Shown here in pieces: positions 59,503-64,000 of a stretch of DNA of 64,000 bases. Below the pieces are notes generated by a model. That model saw only the letters and a program-made list of their open reading frames with translations, ran no database searches and had not been told where the DNA came from. This DNA comes from Armatimonadota bacterium (GTDB lineage Bacteria > Armatimonadota > DTGP01 > JAKQQT01), in the NCBI GenBank assembly GCA_036504095.1, contig DASXVS010000013.1, forward strand, positions 1 to 64,000, written 5' to 3'. A program made the position numbers and the translations under genes. Positions within the stretch are counted from its first letter, which is position 1; the number at the start of each line of letters is the position of its first letter.

Positions 59503-60867
59503 TCACCTGCCCCTTCGAGATGATTGCGCGCCCCTAACTTCTGCCCGTCGAACGGTAAGGACACCGTCCCATTCGATCATCGTCCAACCCGCACTCAGCG
59601 TGATGGGTGACTTTACGGCCCGTCCGAGCTGCCGTACAGCGCGTCCATCCAGAATATACCTGCCCGAGCGTGGGATGCAAATGGGGAGCGGTCCCACGGC
59701 GCCACCCCGACGAATTTCCACGGCGGTCCTGACGGCGAGCACGCGAGAGAGCGACGTCAGGAAATCCCGGGCGGAACCGCCCCCCGCTCCGTCCAGCGCT
59801 TCCAACAGAATTCGGCGTCCATACGCCCCGTCCACATAAAGGGCCGCCCCCAGGAAGTGCTCATATCCCTTTCGCCCTTTGTCTGCGAGAAGCCGCGGGT
59901 CGGGCCCGGAGCGGGAAAACGCCGTGACCAGAGGCACGAAGTACCGCGCCGCGTAGGGCGCCGCCTCTACGCCTGGCGCCCAGGCGGAGAGGCGCCCTGA
60001 CTTGTCCATCAGGGGCAGGAAAAGGCGCTCACCCAGGTCCCCATTCGCCCATGCCTCCGGTTGGGTGAATCCGTCGATGCCAGGGAGGGCGGCGTGCCCC
60101 CACTCGTGCGTCAGCTCCCGCACCCACTCAATGTCGGACCGCGGCGTGTTCGCGGCCTCAATATGGATCGCTCCGCGCCATTGCCTCGCTCCGGCGGCTC
60201 CTTCCGCGCTAATCCAGACCGGCACCGGGTAAACGGCACGGATTTCGGCTCCCAGGACAGGATCGGTCAGGTCGCTCAGCGCGACAAGGAACCGGCCGAC
60301 CTGGCGAGCCCGGGCTGGATCGACCCGGTCGGCGCAATGCACGGTGAATCGCAGGGCCAACGTGCCGGCCTTCAGGACGTAGGCGGAGACGAGAAGAGGG
60401 TACGGCATCCCGCTCGTGGGCTCGATGGGAGGTGTGTAGTTCACGAACGGCTTTGGGGAGATCGTAACGATCGTGGCTCCCCCAACTGTGGTTGTCTCGG
60501 CATCGATGGGGTAACCGGGGAGATCTTCCATCAGAAGCCCATCCAGAGAGGGATTCGCCGCCCAGAGGGATTCCAGGTTCGCTCGCGGGCGCATGGCATC
60601 GGGATCCAGCCTCCGCATGGCCGCAAGCAGGTGAGCCGCCGCAGAGGGGCGTTGCTCAGTCAGCGCCTGCACGAGGTTCTGAAGCGCGGAGAGGTTGCCC
60701 CGGTCCAGGGCCGCGGCATCCGGGATCGCCGCCACGGCCTCGTCCATAGAACCGTCCCTGGCGAGGGTCAGCGCGTGCCGCAGCCGATCGGACGTTTCAT
60801 CGGCGCGCATCGGGGCGGCCGCCAGTATTGCGACCAGCGATGCGATCAGCAGGTAGCTTTGCCTCAT
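59503..60867 (-). CDS. Secreted putative gluzincin-type metallopeptidase
   Basis: 454 residues: signal peptide (1-22), a helical region (25-110), and a domain containing His254-Glu255-Trp-Gly-His258 (ELTHEWGHAALPG) with Glu271 and Glu280 downstream (PEAWANGDLGE) as candidate third ligands, the pattern of HExxH metallopeptidases. The rest is of unknown fold. Family not named; activity is inferred from the motif alone. Confidence 0.55.
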   Translation of the reverse strand: MRQSYLLIASLVAILAAAPMRADETSDRLRHALTLARDGSMDEAVAAIPDAAALDRGNLSALQNLVQALTEQRPSAAAHLLAAMRRLDPDAMRPRANLESLWAANPSLDGLLMEDLPGYPIDAETTTVGGATIVTISPKPFVNYTPPIEPTSGMPYPLLVSAYVLKAGTLALRFTVHCADRVDPARARQVGRFLVALSDLTDPVLGAEIRAVYPVPVWISAEGAAGARQWRGAIHIEAANTPRSDIEWVRELTHEWGHAALPGIDGFTQPEAWANGDLGERLFLPLMDKSGRLSAWAPGVEAAPYAARYFVPLVTAFSRSGPDPRLLADKGRKGYEHFLGAALYVDGAYGRRILLEALDGAGGGSARDFLTSLSRVLAVRTAVEIRRGGAVGPLPICIPRSGRYILDGRAVRQLGRAVKSPITLSAGWTMIEWDGVLTVRRAEVRGAQSSRRGR

Positions 60868-60969
60868 TCTGAACTCTTAAGTGAGACTGCCCAACGCGCG
60901 GCGCGTGACAACTGGCGGGCTGTTTCGATGACCAAGAGAGGAGGAGCATACGCCGCGCCGTGAGGGGTG

Positions 60970-61329
60970 TCACCCCACCAATTCGTCCTCTGCCCGCCAC
61001 GCCGGATCGACGATACACAGAAACTCGAGTTCCTCCGCACCCGTCGCCTGAATGAACTGCCGCGCCCCGGGCGGTATGTACACCATGTCGTTCGGGGCCA
61101 CGCTGCGGGATTCGCCGTCGATATGCATCTGCCCGGCGCCACTGAGGATGTAGTACACCTCACTGGTGCGCAGGCGATGCGGGGTTGATGCGGCGCCGGC
61201 GGTAAGCCGTGCATGCGCCAGGCTGTAGCGCAAATCGACGGGGTGTTTGTCCGCATGGAGCAACTCACGCAGGGTCGTACTGTCGCCGGCCTTGAACTCG
61301 GGACAGTCCAATAGGGAAGTAACCAACAT
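60970..61329 (-). CDS. Cupin-domain protein
   Basis: 119 residues, single cupin beta barrel: metal-binding STPHRLRTSEVYYILSGAGQ and the second motif PNDMVYIPPGARQFI. The usual two-His, Glu, His set has only one His in the first motif. Substrate unknown. AGGCGGA before the ATG. Followed 100 bp later by the gluzincin-like gene on the same strand. Confidence 0.8.
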   Translation of the reverse strand: MLVTSLLDCPEFKAGDSTTLRELLHADKHPVDLRYSLAHARLTAGAASTPHRLRTSEVYYILSGAGQMHIDGESRSVAPNDMVYIPPGARQFIQATGAEELEFLCIVDPAWRAEDELVG

Positions 61330-61349
61330 CTGTTCCGCCTGAAAAAACC

Positions 61350-61379
61350 GGCCGGAGCGAGGCAGGCCTCGCTCCGGCC
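61350..61379 (-). terminator. Intrinsic terminator of the PQQ-propeller gene
   Basis: On the minus strand a 13-bp GGCCGGAGCGAGG stem with 4-nt loop is followed by GGTTTTTTC, a text-book GC stem plus T-run directly after the gene's stop. Confidence 0.9.
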
Positions 61380-61386
61380 ACAGTGA

Positions 61387-63054
61387 CTAGCGGCCCGGCA
61401 TCCCAGGAACACCGAAGCCGGCGTTCCCTGGGGCAGCCGGTGGCGCCGTGCCCGTACCGGCCGGCGTGTTCACCACGCTGGGCGCAAGCGTGTTGTCCAC
61501 CGTGAACGACCAGTTTTCGGTGGCGACGTTCCCCTTCCAGTCGGAAACCGAGAGGACAATCGTATGGCGCCCATCCTGCATGGGCTCAATGGGCTGAGTG
61601 ACGACGGTTTTGTAATACACCCAGCCGGAGTTGGGCTGGTAGGTGAAGTCAACCGGCTTGTCGTCGAGGGACAACTTGATGCTGTGTGCGTCGATTCCGG
61701 ACCCCTCGTCGCTCACAATGGCTCCGAAAAGGATAGGCGGTGTGCCGTTCATTTCCGTGGCGCGCACCGGTGTGACGTTCGCAATCTCGGGCTTCTCAAC
61801 GTCCAGGGACTCCGGTGTGAAGCAATGGAGGGCTCCGTCATCGCTCAGTACATACAGCCGGCCATTGGCGACCACCGGCGAAGACGTGATATTCGTATAC
61901 GCGCCCGCCGGAAGATTGGAGAACACGCCGTACTCCCACTTCACGTGTCCCGTCTCCGCATCGATTGCGTACAGGAATCCCCGGTTGGTGCCTACCAGGA
62001 TGTTGCCGCCGCTCAATGTGGGCGATGAGTACAGGGCGCCGGCCAATTGAATGAACGGGTCCTTGCTCAGGGACTGCTTTTTGGGTTTGTCGGTAAACCG
62101 CATCGCGCGATCGGCATTGTCCGTGATCGTCCATTTCTCACGGCCTTTTAGGTCCAGCGCATAGAGCCTGCCGGCTTTGTCACCAAAGTAAACAGCGTCG
62201 GCGGTGACGAGCGGAGTATCCGAGATAGGATTGTGGGCCTCGTAGAACCATCGCGTGGCGCCGCTCCGGGTCATCGCATAAATCACGTTTCCGCCAACCG
62301 TGTAGATGTAGCGATCCGTTGCCACGGGCGTCGCGTAAACATTGGTGTTGGTGGTACGGTTTGAGTACTTCACTTTTCCGGAGGAGGCATTGACAGCGTA
62401 GAAATTCAGGTCGGCGGAAGTAAAGTAGAGCATCCCGTCGGCATACGTGGGTGAGCCGATGATGTTGTTGCCGGTGACGACCGGCGTCATGGCCTCCTTG
62501 CCGGTCTTGGCGTCCACTCCGTAGACCTTGTAGTCGTCGGAGCCGAAGTACACAATGCCATCAACTACGATGGGTGAGAATCGGATATGCCCACCGGTGT
62601 GGAACTGCCACTTCAGTGATCCAGTGTCCACATCGAGCGCGTACATGACCCCGTCCGAAGCGCCCACAAAGAGCAGGCCCCCATCCACGGCGGGAGTGGC
62701 TTTGATGGTGGCGGCCGAAGGCGTTCCGATAGGCCCTTCGGCGGGATAGACCCATTTCTGCTCGCCTGTTTCGGCGTCGAGGGCGTATACGTTGGATTGG
62801 GCGGCCAGGTAGACCGTTTTGCCCACAACGACCGGAGAAACCGGGTTGTTGGGATACCGGACGGTGTTGAACTTCCATTCCAGCGCCATGGGGACGGAAA
62901 GCGTCTCCGTGCTGATCGCTGTATGGCTCGGGTTGCCGAGGAACATGGGCCAATCCGCGGCGCGGGCGATCCGCGGCGCGACCGATATCGACAAGCCCAC
63001 TACGAGCGTGGTCAGCGCCCGGACATTGCGCCGGCGGGCGATAGGCTGCGGCAT
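61387..63054 (-). CDS. Secreted PQQ-type beta-propeller protein
   Basis: 555 residues: signal peptide (about 1-32), then seven or eight PQQ-type blades (VYALDAETGEQKW, MYALDVDTGSLKW, YAIDAETGHVKWEY) to about residue 420, an Ig-like domain (PPILFGAIVSDEGSG, VLSVSDWKGN) and a Gly/Pro-rich tail (GTAPPAAPGNAGFGVPGMPG). The propeller resembles BamB-like or PQQ-dehydrogenase-like scaffolds without catalytic Asp; cofactor binding unknown. AGGAGG before the ATG. Confidence 0.88.
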   Translation of the reverse strand: MPQPIARRRNVRALTTLVVGLSISVAPRIARAADWPMFLGNPSHTAISTETLSVPMALEWKFNTVRYPNNPVSPVVVGKTVYLAAQSNVYALDAETGEQKWVYPAEGPIGTPSAATIKATPAVDGGLLFVGASDGVMYALDVDTGSLKWQFHTGGHIRFSPIVVDGIVYFGSDDYKVYGVDAKTGKEAMTPVVTGNNIIGSPTYADGMLYFTSADLNFYAVNASSGKVKYSNRTTNTNVYATPVATDRYIYTVGGNVIYAMTRSGATRWFYEAHNPISDTPLVTADAVYFGDKAGRLYALDLKGREKWTITDNADRAMRFTDKPKKQSLSKDPFIQLAGALYSSPTLSGGNILVGTNRGFLYAIDAETGHVKWEYGVFSNLPAGAYTNITSSPVVANGRLYVLSDDGALHCFTPESLDVEKPEIANVTPVRATEMNGTPPILFGAIVSDEGSGIDAHSIKLSLDDKPVDFTYQPNSGWVYYKTVVTQPIEPMQDGRHTIVLSVSDWKGNVATENWSFTVDNTLAPSVVNTPAGTGTAPPAAPGNAGFGVPGMPGR

Positions 63055-63239
63055 GGAATCCTCCTGGAATGGTGGCGAGTGGCCTGGACGCCAAACGCGT
63101 CAATTGCTGGGCCTCACCCCAACTGTATCATATCGCCCAACGTCGGGCGCAGGGCAATCAAAGCACAGAAGAGGGAAATGGGAGCTTGTGCGTGGCGGTT
63201 CCGCTTATGGCACAGAGCTCCCACCTCCAGCGACCTGTT

Positions 63240-64000
63240 TTACGGCGTACCAAGGATGTACGGATTCGTTTCCGTGCCGGCTGCCGCCCGGATGACGCCG
63301 ACGGCGTCCTGAAGGGAAATGCGGCCAGGGTAGGTGCTCAGCCCGTAGCGATGAACCCTCACCACGTTCGCCTCGGACGCAGTCAGCATGCCGGCGTAGT
63401 CCTTGAGCGCGGTCTTGGCCTCAGTCATGGTGTATGGCTGAAAACTCCAGCCGATGTCTTCGAATATCCCTGAAACGATCGGGCCAGGGTAGTGCATCAC
63501 GCCGGGTCCCAGGTACGGCGTCATCAGTTCGTTGATGCTCGCGTGCAGGGTCGTGCCTGAATACGACGCCTCGTTGAGATGGGCCGTGCTGGAACCTTTC
63601 TGATAGGTGGCGGGGGCGTAGATCTGCGGATTGGTATTCGCCGCGGCCGCCCTGGCATTCGGGCCCTCAAAGTACAGCGCATTGCTGGTGATCGCCGCGG
63701 CGCGCTGGGCGTCGGTCAGCGACGTCAGCAACGGCGCATTCGCCGCGGGCCCTGTGGCGAGAAAGGTGTCGTAGATCAGTGGAAGACCGTAGGCATACGT
63801 CCCGATCGTCGTCTGGCTGAATCCGGAGGTGAAACCCAGGCCATGGCCCAGCTCGTGGAAGCAGGTGTGGTAAAAGTCGAAGTTACTGCCGGGCCGCCCG
63901 TCCGTGCCGTAGTAGAAGCTCAGATTGCCGAGGACGGTTGAGTTGTCGACATCGCTGTTGTACGTGATATTGATATCGTCCGGAGTAGAGCCGGCAGGCA
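63240..64000 (-). CDS. Secreted metzincin-like zinc peptidase with dockerin-like C-terminus, 5'-truncated by window edge
   Basis: At least 253 residues, open to the window end, so its N-terminus is missing. Zinc motif HELGHGLGF (preceded by YHTCF) with the metzincin Gly, then HLNEASYSG and a Met-turn-like LMTPYLGPG. The final residues (ALKDYAGMLTASEANVV, then GRISLQDAVGVIRAAAGTE) are the shared dockerin-like module. The TTG at 63731 is internal. Extracellular peptidase inferred. Confidence 0.78.
   Translation of the reverse strand, partial: PAGSTPDDINITYNSDVDNSTVLGNLSFYYGTDGRPGSNFDFYHTCFHELGHGLGFTSGFSQTTIGTYAYGLPLIYDTFLATGPAANAPLLTSLTDAQRAAAITSNALYFEGPNARAAAANTNPQIYAPATYQKGSSTAHLNEASYSGTTLHASINELMTPYLGPGVMHYPGPIVSGIFEDIGWSFQPYTMTEAKTALKDYAGMLTASEANVVRVHRYGLSTYPGRISLQDAVGVIRAAAGTETNPYILGTP

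Overview
The window is about 64 kb of GC-rich bacterial chromosome, densely coded on both strands. It carries no insertion sequence, phage, plasmid or CRISPR signal that I can see. A FadL-type outer-membrane protein, a cytochrome-porin, a Wzm/Wzt-like polysaccharide exporter and DAP-pathway genes point to a diderm bacterium. A divergent pseudopilin, a TIGR03790-like protein, many secreted beta-helix or RCC1 proteins with a dockerin-like tail, and numerous purine-rich palindromes after genes make Armatimonadota (or a neighbouring environmental phylum) my best guess. That placement is inference; there is no rRNA here to confirm it.

Layout. 1-4.8 kb: purine synthesis (purF fragment, purM, a purN-GNAT fusion) interrupted by YceI and DoxX genes. 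5.0-10.7 kb (minus): a tight probable operon of ANTAR response regulator, HisKA_2 histidine kinase lacking a normal start codon, ABC polysaccharide exporter, K+ channel/RCK protein, Tat-exported phosphoesterase and cdsA. 10.8-17.2 kb: a putative GxGD intramembrane aspartyl protease, DedA, a MraY-like transferase, a TIGR03790-like protein, then a di-heme peroxidase coupled to a cytochrome-porin. 17.2-22.4 kb (minus): hemerythrin, metH, a membrane protein and a GNAT enzyme. 22.6-27.3 kb (minus): M16 peptidase, dapB, an archaeal/fungal-type asd, dapA and dsrE. 27.4-31.2 kb: phospholipase C-like phosphoesterase, methyltransferase, nitronate monooxygenase/PfaD-like enzyme.

31.5-38.7 kb (minus): rpsO and pnp, followed downstream by an RCC1-repeat protein and a beta-helix protein. 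Each of these two is followed by a copy of the last 42 bp of pnp plus its hairpin, the mark of segmental duplication. 39-41.6 kb: emfourin-like secreted protein, small membrane protein, folB, an IscA/ErpA-type protein and a small protein. 41.7-49.8 kb: lysyl-endopeptidase-like protease, a large glycine-rich repeat protein, a MATE exporter, two tandem paralogous TPR proteins and tRNA-Ser(GCT). 50-64 kb: PPC-like repeat protein, Cache-HAMP-RsbW-type sensor, thioesterase, FadL, pseudopilin-like protein, double beta-helix protein, bcp, a gluzincin-like protein, a cupin, a PQQ-type propeller and a metzincin cut by the window edge.

Two themes stand out. First, five otherwise unrelated secreted proteins end in the same short dockerin-like module, suggesting a common sorting, anchoring or assembly tag. 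Second, 3' ends of genes carry several families of imperfect palindromes with purine-rich arms, including one 59-bp copy present twice without change, and these seem to have served as recombination points for gene insertion.
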